Assembly: GCA_014904985.1 (NCBI GenBank)
Contig: MU128955.1
Location: 216,317-279,783 of the forward strand
DNA length: 63,467 nt
Direction: 5' to 3'
From: Hydnum rufescens UP504
Taxonomy: Eukaryota > Basidiomycota > Agaricomycetes > Cantharellales > Hydnaceae
A model generated the notes under the pieces. That model saw only the letters and a program-made list of their open reading frames with translations. It was not told the DNA's origin and made no database searches. Positions 48,501 through 57,545 of the stretch are shown here, in pieces (positions within the stretch are counted from its first letter, which is position 1; each line of letters opens with the position of its first letter). A program made the translations under genes and the position numbers.

Positions 48501-49342
48501 CAATCAGGAAATTGAGCAATACCTCCGGATCTTTGTTAACCACCGGCAGAACGACTGGGCGGAATGGCTCCCTATTGCGGAATTCGCATATAACAACCAT
48601 GTGCACTCCTCTACACGCCAGACCCCGTTCCGGCTGGACTCCGGACAGGACCCCGCCTTGGCACTGAACCAGTCCGTGCCGGGACGGTTGAAGCCGCCTC
48701 GGACTTCATCACTCGGATGCGGAAGGCTACGGACGAAGCCCAGGCCGCCTTACGGAGGGCTGCAGAAGACATGGCACGCTTCTATGATGCCCACCGCACG
48801 GACGCTCCGGAATACACAATTGGCGACCAAGTTTGGCTAGATGCACGTGACATCTCCACCGACCGCCCCACTAAAAAACTCTCCGACAAATGGCTTGGAC
48901 CCTATAAGGTTGATAAAGTCATCTCCCGCTCTGCCATCCGTCTCAAACTCCCTGCCTCCATGCGTATCCACCCAGTGTTCCATGTATCCAAACTCCACCC
49001 CTTCCGACCGGACCCAATTGCAGAGCGCACAGCTCACCCCCACCACCCCCAATCTTATGAGGAGGTGAAGAGGAGTACGAAGTCGAGCGAATTGAGAATT
49101 CCAGGTATTTCCGCCGGAAACTCCAGTACCTAGTGAAGTGGAAGGGGTACCCGGCTTCCGACAATGAGTGGATCCCTGAAGCCAACCTGGACAACGCCCC
49201 GGAGGCCGTTCAGGAATTCCACCGGACTCATCCGGAGGCCCCGAGACGCATTAATGCCGTGGAGTTCGCATCCATACCGTTCCGGACCACCCAGTTCCTT
49301 ATGGAGTCTCCGACGAACCTCCTGGACTGGTCGACGCACTGA
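45540..49342 (+). pseudogene. Chromovirus pol: protease, RT, RNase H, integrase, chromodomain
   Basis: Protease: LLDSGATGMFMD with the catalytic DSG near 45741. RT: FFVKKKDEGS, NTYPLPLISDMIDRLRGA, KLDLRWGFQNVR and VYLDDILCF (YLDD at 46883-46894). RNase H: RVEADASGYATGAVLSQ, STDKELLAIIRALEAWRHYL, LTDHQNLQYF. Integrase: GHPGRWKMYELVSRHYWW, CDTCNQTK, then DMITELP, IISD and HPQTDGQTERVNQEIEQYL (Asp-Asp-Glu). C-terminal chromodomain: YFRRKLQYLVKWKGYPASDN and EWIPEANLDN (about 49100-49200), which in chromoviruses guides insertion to marked chromatin. TGA codons at 46768, 48079, 48277 and 48388 and several frame changes (for example near 45815, 46585, 46750, 47240, 48700) disable it. The final stop is TGA 49340-49342. 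Confidence 0.88.
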
Positions 49343-49422
49343 CGGATTCAAGGAACAACGTATTTACAAGGAGGAAAGAAAAAGGAAAAAAGGAGGAGTG
49401 GAAGACAGGACAACAACTCGGA

Positions 49423-50323
49423 CTACTCATCGCCCTCATCATCATCGTCCTCATCATCCATGTCATCGTCCTCGCCATCAACATCGTCGTTACCACCCTC
49501 GCTATCCGTTATGTTAATGGGCTCCTCGGTACACTGACGCTTGATCCTGCGTCCGGACGACAGACCCCCACCGGAGGCCGGCTCGACCGTTCCAGGCCTG
49601 ATCCCCATCCACTCCAGACTCGGGACCGGAGGGTGAGAAACCACCTGGCGAGGGACCAGGTGCCGGGTGATGGCCTGAAGAGAATCTCGCATCTCCCCCA
49701 CCAAGAACGCCATCTCCTCCGCGGCCTGGGCCTGTTTCTCCAACGCCTCGGCCAACCGTTTGTGCGCAAGCGTGCTTTGCTCTGCGGCAACCGCTAGTCG
49801 GAGCTGGACGTCCGCTGCCAGAGCATGAGCACGGCCCCGACCCGTCAATGGCTCGGCTCCAGACGCCCCTTCGTCACCCAGCGTGCATCGAACCTTCGCC
49901 ATGAAGCACGGCCGGCATGCCCGCGTTCCCGGCTTGTCCTGGGGGACACAAGGGATCCGGTGCTGAATACAGCGGACGCACACGGTAGACCTGGAAGACA
50001 TTATTACCAAGTAAGCGGAACTTCACCAAGACACGGACTCACGGCTGGTTCGCAGAGTCCTCCCGGACCCTCCTGGCAGTAGCCTCCGCGGTAGCCTTAG
50101 CCTCCGCGGTGGCCTTGGCCTCTGCAGCGGCCTTGGCCTCCGCAGCTGCCTTACGACGCGCCGCCTCAGCTGCCTTCCGCTTCGCCTCCTCCTTCTTCCG
50201 CTCCTCCTCCGCAAGCCTGGCCTCCTCCTCCTGTGCCTCCCTCAACGCCTGCGCAGCCTCTTCACGGTGGAGACGAGCTTCTTCGAATGGAGAACGATTA
50301 TTGCCTGACATGTTACGTGGCAC
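49423..50323 (-). CDS. Antisense Zn2Cys6 zinc-cluster protein inside the chromovirus
   Basis: Two minus-strand exons (50043-50323 and 49423-49990) join through a 52-nt GT-AG intron (donor GTGAGT, acceptor CTTCCAG) into 282 codons plus stop. Residues about 15-90 are an Ala/Glu/Lys-rich charged helix or coiled coil. Residues about 98-128 hold six cysteines spaced C-x2-C-x6-C-x10-C-x2-C-x6-C, the fungal Gal4-type binuclear zinc cluster (CVRCIQHRIPC ... CRPCFMAKVRC). A second coiled coil (LAAD...EMAFLVGEMRDSL) and an acidic Asp/Glu/Gly tail follow. The gene lies between pol and the 3' LTR, opposite to the element's own genes, converging with pol 80 bases away. Unlike pol it has no stop or frame break. 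A role as a regulator of the element is an inference; a captured host gene is the alternative. Start could also be the Met at 50311. Confidence 0.75.
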
Positions 50324-50395
50324 AAGAACTCCAGATGTTTCCGCGGATTGATCCTCCCCGCCCGCTCAGGACGATCGGGCTTAAGAGGGGGGTAA

Positions 50396-51004
50396 TGTCA
50401 GAGTTCATCCGTTTCCCGGTTAATTCCGGATTTGTTTCCGGATTTGTTCCGGTTTGTTCCGGTTTGTCCCACCTCCGTTTCATTTCCCCTTCATTTCCTC
50501 GTTTCCTTTACTTCCGGTTCTCACACACTTACCCCTGGCCCTGTCCCTGTCCCCTCCACTTTCCCGTCCCCTGCCTGCTCCCCCCTTGTGCCTGCCCCCT
50601 GTAACCACTTCTCATTAAGTGATCAATCCCCCGTAGTATAGGAACTATGTATAAGTAGTCCGGGCGAAATCCAGAGATTCAGCTTTGGTCTCTCAGGATT
50701 TCCACTTCCACTCCGGACTACAGGTTAGCCTCACTGTACCTATTCCCTTAATGTTAATCTCAGGATTTCCGCTTCCACTCCGGACTACAGTCCGAGTACT
50801 TCCCAGTTGACTCCATGAGCTTAAGGACCGCTGTACTCGTTTCCGCCTAGTCCCTTCCAGGCTGCTGGATTGCCTCTCTGTCTCAATCTTGTTATCTCGT
50901 TCTTGCCCGGATTCCCCCGGACTTAGCTGGACTCACGCCGGACTTAGTCGGAGTTATCTGTGTTTATATTTGTTTGGTGCTCTCGTCACAGCATGGCCCT
51001 GACA
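50396..51004 (+). repeat. 3' LTR of the chromovirus
   Basis: 609 bp, nearly identical to the 5' LTR with a few substitutions and small indels. It is preceded by the polypurine tract at about 50382-50394. On the minus strand it is the promoter side for the antisense gene, whose start is only ~70 bases away, so antisense transcription may begin in or near this LTR. Confidence 0.92.
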
Positions 51005-52357
51005 ATCTTCATCTTTAGCTTCTCTTGCTCGACTTCCAGCTTGTGCAGATTGCGACGCTCCTTTAGTTCCCGATCCGCCTGATGGTCCTTAGCCTTGGCA
51101 GCAATTTCAGCCAGCTTGACCATTGTTGCAGCATCAACACAAGCCTTTGCTGAGATTTCATCACGCCGTGACACCTCATCCCAGCAATCCATGATATCAG
51201 AGTGACATTTGGAGTGCTTAGGAGTTGGTGGAAGTTCCAGCAAGGGCCCGGAACTCTTGTGTTTCTTGTTGATTGAAGTGGGAGGTTTCAGTGCAGGTAG
51301 AGGGGGGGTTGTATGAGAGAGAGACATCGGCGGTGTATCTAATATGTCTTCATACTCATCCTAATCGGCAGCCAGTATAAGGAATAATTACACTGACACT
51401 TGGAGTTACTCACGCTGATACCCATCCCCACTGATGTCCAATCTCCTTTAACATCCATATCAGTACTAGTTGGCATTCTGACTCTTGGCTGTACCTCCAG
51501 TTTCGTCATCTTCATTTTCATTGTCTTCATCCTTTTCATCTTCCTCGTGTGCGGGAGAGCCTTGATGTGTCTTTCTGTGGAGAATTGCTGATAATTCTTC
51601 AACATGCTCGGCACTACTCTTGGTTTCAACATTCGTGACCGCAAGTGGATTGTATGCAGGGTTATCCCTCCACATAGCGTGGAGATCATCATACCATGGG
51701 AATTCTTTGTTTATCGCCACTGAGAGCAGTGTTAGTGAAGACAGAAAACAAAGAGCAAAGCAGACACTTGCCGATTCGGTTGGCAACATCGGGTCATCCT
51801 CCTGCTGCTCAGTGGTAACCCCACCACCAGTTCCATTAAGTTCACTCTGATACTTCTTATAGTCACGCTTGAGGCTTAGGATATGATTAAATTTCACAGC
51901 GACTATACAAAATATTTATAGAGAACTTATGCATCCATGCGCCCACTTACTGATGTTGCCAATTGAGTTGGATTGGCAATCCATTCACTACCAAAGACCT
52001 TGTCATCCTTGAAGATCACCTCAGCAAGTGCGAGATGGTGATCACTCTTGGGGACACCTGAGATTTTCAAACCAGTTATCTTCTTCTTCTTCAGAGTGGA
52101 GCCAAAGAGGTCATGGTGAAGTTTTTCATTATTTTTTAGCATGCTGATGATGAGGTCAGTCCACTTGGGATTCTTTGCCCAGGGATGCTCTTAGGAGCAC
52201 TAGTAGCGCTCCCCTTGGCAGTAGGGTTAATGGAATGCTTGGATCTAGCTGTCAGCTGGGCAGCAGAGACAGCAGGGAGAGCCATGGGGTCAGGATGGGG
52301 CTTCGGTCGAGCCATTTGGGAGAGATGTATGGAAGGAGACTGCCGGACAGCGGACAT
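51005..52357 (-). CDS. Harbinger copy 1 Myb/SANT-like second ORF, 5' part
   Basis: The partner DNA-binding protein of a Harbinger transposase. The start is taken at the ATG ending at 52357 (MSAVRQSPSIHLSQ). Then come a basic Ser/Pro region, the SANT-like segment KNPKWTDLIISML to KITGLKISGVPKSDHH, and KKYQSELNGTGGG with FPWYDDLHAMWRDNPAYN. An acidic Glu/Asp stretch and a C-terminal coiled coil (EIAAKAKDHQADRELKERR) complete it. Introns lie near 51897-51950, 51720-51775 (probably GC-AG, donor GCAAGT) and 51356-51412. A frame change near 52193 is needed and may be a real lesion. The coding sequence runs into the chromovirus TSD at 51005-51009 and resumes at 43708. Confidence 0.7.
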
Positions 52358-52533
52358 AGCAGACTTGCAGCATTTGTGAACACCAAGATTTGGAGCTCAA
52401 GTAGCTCCAAATCTGTTTTCAAATCACTCTCAAATCACTTTTTGCCAAGCCCCCAAATCAGATTTGGAAACGTTATTTTGGGCTTATTTGGGAACTATTT
52501 GAGCCATATTTGGGCTGTGTGAAACCCCCTAAT

Positions 52534-54842
52534 GGAAGATCCTTGTAGGGAAGACGAATGACTGGTTTTCGGGTAACTCCTAGGGGTATTGGATTTTTCT
52601 TCTTATCCACAGTCTTGTACTTTGTCTTCTTTGCATTCCTGATGACCTGGCCAATGTGATAGCTGAAGTTTTCCACCTTTTTGGGATATTTGTTGACAAG
52701 GTTTGGCTTCAATTTGTTATAAATGCACATGAGGTTGTCTTCAAGCTGATTTCCTGATGCTGCAGAGGACAATTTCCAAGTTTCATGAAGATACCATGCT
52801 GATATGTTTTCCTTGTTTATAATGGCATCCATGAGGTACTTGTTTGTGCTTGGATTGAAGTCCTTAGTGTGCATTTCTGGGAGTCATAAGGCCTCTGACA
52901 ATTCCCTGCCAAACATTGGAATAAATGGCAAGTTTCCTTGTAACAATTGGTCAGATGGGGTTGCCTCTGTGTGATAGTATTCATAATTTTGTGGTAGGGG
53001 TTTAGGTGTAGTTCAAATCAATGATACTCTGTTTGTTCCATATTGATATTGCAGCTGTGCTGGTCTTGGTTTGCTTGTATCTGGGGGCCATTTGTCTGGT
53101 GGTATCACTGCTGCTGCAAGAACAAGTTTATCCTGTTCCCTAGATTCATTCATAAGGGCATGGAGAGAGACTGATGATCCTGATGGGTTCCCTTTTTCGT
53201 AGACTTGAATGTCCATTCCATGGATTCTGTTTGTAGCTCCTTCATATTTGATTTGAGCACCAACTCCTACTAGCCAGGGTTGTCCAAGAAGTATATCGTG
53301 GCCTTCAAAGCTTCCCTTTTTGACAAAGAAGTGATGGTTGAATTGTATTCCTCCTATTTCGATTGGGACATTTTGACAGCATCCAACTAGGGGTTCAGGT
53401 CCACTATTGATTCCTTGCAATGAACAGTTTTGTCCATCGTAGTCTATTGGGATGTTTAACCTCTGCTGAACTTCCTGGGAGATGAGGTTTAATTTGGATC
53501 CAGTGTTGATCATGAGTACAACATCTTTAGTTCCATTTTGTCCTGTGGCCTTGGCTGTGATCTTTCCTGTGTCCATGGTGAATAAAGGATTTGGTCCAAA
53601 GATTCCTACAAGATTTACTTGTGCTCAATGATGATTTTGTGATTGTTGTGTTTGTGGATATGGCTCTTCATCAAGGTCTTTGGTCATCATAAGATCATAG
53701 TAGTCCTCCAATTCTGCTTCATCATCAGAGTCATAGTCAGAGGCTTCCATCATGGGAAAATGCAGTTTTAGAGTAGCATGATTGACTGTGAGTGGCTCTC
53801 AATGTTTAGGATTATATTCGCATTTGAGCTTTAGTCCAGCTGCAAGTATTTTGGCAGGTCCATGGGCTGTTCCAAGGAAGTCTCCAAGAGTTATTTCAAC
53901 TGTTTGGTTTAGCACCTTCTTTGCTATCTCCTTGTCTTCACAGGCATCTTGAAAGTCTGTGGTAAAATGATATGTTGGAGGATTCTTGGGAATTTGTTTT
54001 TCTGGTCGAGCTATTTCAATGTCTATCATTTCTTCTTGGGGATTGGTTTGAGGAGGATGAGGTCTTTGATAGGCAGGTTTCTCTGCAGCAGGTTCATTCA
54101 GAACTGAGGAAGGCAGTATTCCAGGTGGATAACTTGGTTGTGGAGGGTTTTCTGGAGCTGGTTGCACTGGTTCTGGGTTCATTGGTAATGAGTCTGGCTG
54201 GTTAACAGGAGGTTTGTCTTGTGTTGTGCCATGTGGAGGCACATCAACATACATTCAATTTTTAGGATGTTGATTGGTTCTATCTCCCATTGGGTTATGA
54301 CGATAATCAGGTTTGTTTGTCTTGGCAGCTGGTGCAGATATAAAGGGGCCTGCTGCTATCGCATATGAGTGTGTTGTGAAGGGAGAGTGTCCATTTTTGT
54401 CAACAATACTGATTGCTCCAGTGGTTCATTGATGAGAAGATTCCTCTCTGATCCGTTTGATGTCGTCCATGATGGCTTGTTTGATTCCTCCTTTTCCTGC
54501 TGTTCCTCATGGCAATTGAGTGTCATCCATCTTCACAAGTCTTCCTTTGATAGAGTACTTGATGATGCCTTGTCGAACCATAGCCTGAGCATCTGGGCAG
54601 TTTTTCATTCCAATGTTATGTGCTCCAGTCTTGTCACAGAACCAACAGAGAGTTGCACCAGCAGACATGTTGGGACCTTGGGTATGATTAGGTCTGAGTG
54701 GTTGGTTGTTTGGATAGGTAGCTGGACTTCCTTGTATCCACATTTCTGGATGGGTGGGCTGCATATAAGGACTGGGAGTTTGCCCATTCTGCTGTGACTG
54801 TGCCATGTAGATTTTCATTTTGTTGAAGGATTGTGAGGTCAC
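52534..54842 (-). pseudogene. Gypsy nucleocapsid, proline-rich and protease region
   Basis: The minus-strand frame carries a zinc-knuckle-like CWFCDKTGAHNIGMKNC (C-x2-C-x5-H-x6-C, a relaxed version of CCHC) near 54610-54660. A long Pro-rich linker follows (54254-53990), then a retropepsin-like domain at 53013-53576 with LMINTGSKLNLIS and DILLGQPWLVG. The usual catalytic DTG is NTG here, one base from GAC. After a TGA near 53013 the frame continues into the RT lead-in KDLP at the Harbinger junction. In-frame TGA codons are seen near 54507, 54430, 54255, 53798, 53625, 53013 and 52889. No other stop type was found in this frame. Confidence 0.72.
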
Positions 54843-55713
54843 TGATTTGTTCTGTCACATTGCAAAGTGATGGGATGACTATAGGCTTCAATTTGGTGGA
54901 GACCTTTTTAATGGAGGAAGGTGATATGGCCACTGGTTCTTCTTCACTTTTGCTATCAGAGCTGCTGTCTTCCTCTGCACTTTCTGAGGCTTCTGATTTG
55001 TCTGAGGAGTTGCTATATCTGCCACATGATTTGTAATAACTGATCCTAGGTTTAGACTTCTTGGCCTTTGTTGTGGTTCGTGGTCTACCCTTGTTGAGAT
55101 GTCTCAAGTTGTAATAGAGATCCTCTTTAAGTATGGTCTTCATAGTGTCATAGGCTGTTGTGCAGTCCAAAGGTTTTTGTGTTGTCAAATCCTGGGACAT
55201 AGTGAAACAATGGGAGTACAATCTTCTGGAGACGTCATGGAATCCTTGCCAGAAAAGGTCATCTCAGTCTCACTCAGCTAGGACTTTCTTTTCATCAAGA
55301 CACTGCACTTGAGTGATAAATTCATGATAGTATTTGTCCAGGTCTGCCTCATTGACAATCGTTCTCTTCTGTTGGCAGAAGTCTGCTAGTCATTCTCAAG
55401 TATATCGTTGTCACCTGTCTGTCTGCCCATAAAGTTTCCTGAGACGAGTAACCAGGGCTTCAAAGGTTGTTGGGTTCTTAACTTCTGGGAGATTTTTGAG
55501 AAGTTTAGCTTCTTTGTTGCTGCAAAATCGTATAATGTTCTTGCACTTCTTGTGGTCATTGTAGAAGGTATCATTGCAGCAGGCTTCATAGTCAAGGAGG
55601 AAGTTGTCAAGATGTTTTCCTTTAAAATGCAGAGCATCTCTGCCAGTAGGCCAAGGCATAGCTCGTGGATTTGCTACTCTGGCCATTGTTTCTGAGTCTG
55701 TGGATGTTGTCAT
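54688..55713 (-). pseudogene. Gypsy gag, capsid part
   Basis: The first ATG after the 5' LTR ends at 55713 (MTTSTDSETMARVANPR). The capsid-like core follows: FKGKHLDNFLLDYEACCND, RFCSNKEAKLL, FEALVTRLRKLYG and DDLFWQGFHD, then an acidic Ser/Glu stretch. TGA codons cluster at about 55411, 55396, 55390, 55275 and 55269, all in positions fitting arginine, while a CGA arginine between them is kept. A frame change to the nucleocapsid frame falls near 54690-54840. Confidence 0.75.
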
Positions 55714-55788
55714 GTTGTTGGTGTGGAATGTCTTTGGAGAAGTGAAAGGTTTATCAAAGTGAGAGTTACCCCTGTAAGGACCACCAGT

Positions 55789-57410
55789 TATAGAAGGGTT
55801 GGGAGCTCCAATGACTGTCAAATCAAAATCTGGTTCAGCCAGTGTGTAGATGGGAGACTGTATTTCTGTTGTTATTCATTGGGTTAGTTTGCTTCAATGG
55901 TTGATCACACTCTGCAAGACATGTATGGTGTTCAGTGGAGAATAGGAAGGGATATGGACTAGCTGTAGTCAATGATATATCATTTGGGATGCTTGTAGAA
56001 AGGCTTATACATAGGGGATGCTTGTAGAAAGGCTTATATGTCATGTGGGATGCTTATAGAAAGGCTTATACATCTGGGATGCTTGTGGAAAGGCTTACAT
56101 GTTGTTCGTGTTGTGTTGGTCTGTTTACTGATATTTGTGTATTCTTGTTTATGTTCTCCTGGTCAAAATGTGGATATCTGTGGGTTATAGACTGGTCAGT
56201 GCTTGGTTAGTCTTGTTAGTATGTTTCTTTCTTCCTTCTTCAAAACCTGATATGTATTTCATTATGCTTACTTTTCCTTGGATGTCCAGCAACTCTAACC
56301 TTAGGTCCTGCAACTATCCTTGGCTTTAGTGATTCACATAGAGGGCTACCAGTGGCTTTGTCTCAACAACCTTGAAGATGACTTAGCCCCAGATGGCTTA
56401 TAGATAGACTGTTCTTTAGAGGCAAGCAGAAAAGTTGACAGTGGTTGACAGTGATGATTTCCAGAGAGGAGATGATGGGGGGATACAGGAAATCTACCAG
56501 CTTTTATACCTTTCTGAAGGTGGCTGTGTTTAAGAAATATGACTCCCTCATGGGTGAGTCATATGTGAGTCATAGGTGAGAACAAAAGAAAAATAACAAG
56601 ATGATGTCATAATGCAGTCATAGCTGAGTCATGCATAAGGAGAACAAAAGGAATCATGAGGGGGGGTGATGTCACCAATTTGCTGAGCATGTGGAATGCT
56701 TGGAGCATGAGGTCACTGACCATGTGGAGCATTCTGGAGGTGAAATGAAAGGATATCTCTGGGTTTTGGAGATTAATTTGAGCATAGTCAAATGGTTAAG
56801 GTGTTTTGTTGTTGGTTGATAATGGGGACAAGTGCATGGGATGGGATTTGATGCAGAAACAGCATTTTGCATCTGTAATAGACGTTCTTGGTATCATTAG
56901 ATGAGGATTTTTAATAGCTTTCTGGGCATGGTGGTTCCGAGCAGATCTGGTGTAAACTGACAGAGAAATTCGTTTTTTACTGATGGGTGTTGATTCTGAG
57001 AGTAATATTGTTCTGTAGAGTTCAGTTTTGATCTGTTCTTCACATGCTCAGTACCATTGGATGCGTATTTTCTATATCTTTCTAGGTGCAGTTGTTCCGA
57101 GAGGATTGAATGCGAACTGACAGAGAAATTCGTTTTTTACTGGAAATTGCGGATTTTGATAGTAAAATTGGCCTGGAGAATGCAGCTTTGGTCCGTTCGA
57201 CTTGTGTTTGGTACCATTCGAAAGGTGTGAATCATAGCTTTCTAAGCGTTATATGGGCGTACCTCTCCGATCAAAACTAACAGAGTTATAGAATGAATTC
57301 GATTTCCATGCATAGCCATAATTAATTTCATAATTGGTCATGTGATCATCCAAAGGCTGGGAGTGGTGTGATTTCACATTTTCTGATACTGGATGTTTCT
57401 ATCTTCCACA
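55789..57410 (-). repeat. 5' LTR of the large Gypsy element
   Basis: About 1.62 kb and nearly identical to 32077-33700, with scattered substitutions and one 3-base difference at the tip (tatagaagggtt against tatagaagaagggtt). On the minus strand it starts TGTGGAAGATAG and ends CTTCTATA. The same ~30-base units (55986-56105) and ~160-base units (56890-57260) are present. Confidence 0.87.
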
Positions 57411-57545
57411 GTGCATGGGTGAGATCAGTGCATGGGGTGGGATCAGCACATGGGGTGGGATTGGTGCATGGGATGAGATTGGTGCATGGTGGGTTGAGAT
57501 CAGCACATGGGTTGAGATTGGTGCATTGGTTAAGATTGGTGAGAA
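57411..57545. repeat. Minisatellite with units of about 18-20 bases
   Basis: Degenerate units of 'gtgcatggggtgagatcag' type are repeated about seven times. The same units occur at 32041-32076 on the other side of the Gypsy element, which shows the element inserted into this array. Confidence 0.8.

Larger units (their letters stand above)
43709..51004 (+). mobile_element. Ty3/Gypsy chromovirus LTR retrotransposon
   Basis: LTRs of 614 bp (43709-44322) and 609 bp (50396-51004) start TGTCAG and end CTGACA. The 5-bp TSD ATCTT is present on both sides (43704-43708, 51005-51009). The LTRs differ at few positions, so insertion is the youngest event in the nest. The internal region has gag, protease, RT, RNase H, integrase and a chromodomain, plus an antisense spliced gene before the 3' LTR. 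A polypurine tract (aagaggggggtaa) precedes the 3' LTR. I did not identify a clear tRNA primer-binding site after the 5' LTR. Confidence 0.92.
41612..52530. mobile_element. PIF/Harbinger DNA transposon (copy 1)
   Basis: Imperfect inverted repeats of about 140 bases start AGGGGGTTTCA at 41612 and end TGAAACCCCCT at 52530. The flanking 3-bp direct repeats are AAT (41609-41611 and 52531-52533). The element carries a plus-strand DDE transposase and a minus-strand Myb/SANT-like ORF, and is about 3.6 kb without the chromovirus inside it. It sits inside Gypsy pol: joining the flanks through one AAT restores the pol reading frame exactly. Most of its coding sequence is intact, so it may have been active recently. 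Confidence 0.88.
32077..57410 (-). mobile_element. Large Ty3/Gypsy LTR retrotransposon, interrupted
   Basis: Two near-identical LTRs in the same orientation (32077-33700 and 55789-57410) bound a minus-strand gag-protease-RT-RNase H-integrase coding region. Its 5' LTR is the right one. Without the nested Harbinger insertion (41612-52530 plus one TSD) the element is about 14.4 kb, large for Ty3/Gypsy, because of long LTRs and about 4 kb of extra coding DNA after integrase. The flanks lie in the same minisatellite on both sides, but the bases next to the LTRs (GCAC left, GTGC right) are not a direct repeat, so no clean TSD is seen. Many TGA stops and a few frame changes make it inactive. Confidence 0.85.

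Noticed and set aside
50109..50351. Alanine-rich plus-strand ORF
   Set aside because: It is the shadow of the Ala/Glu/Lys-rich exon of the antisense Zn2Cys6 gene.
22527..57410. Giant Starship-like element
   Set aside because: No tyrosine-recombinase captain gene is seen; the region is fully explained as nested Harbinger and Gypsy elements with their own TSDs.
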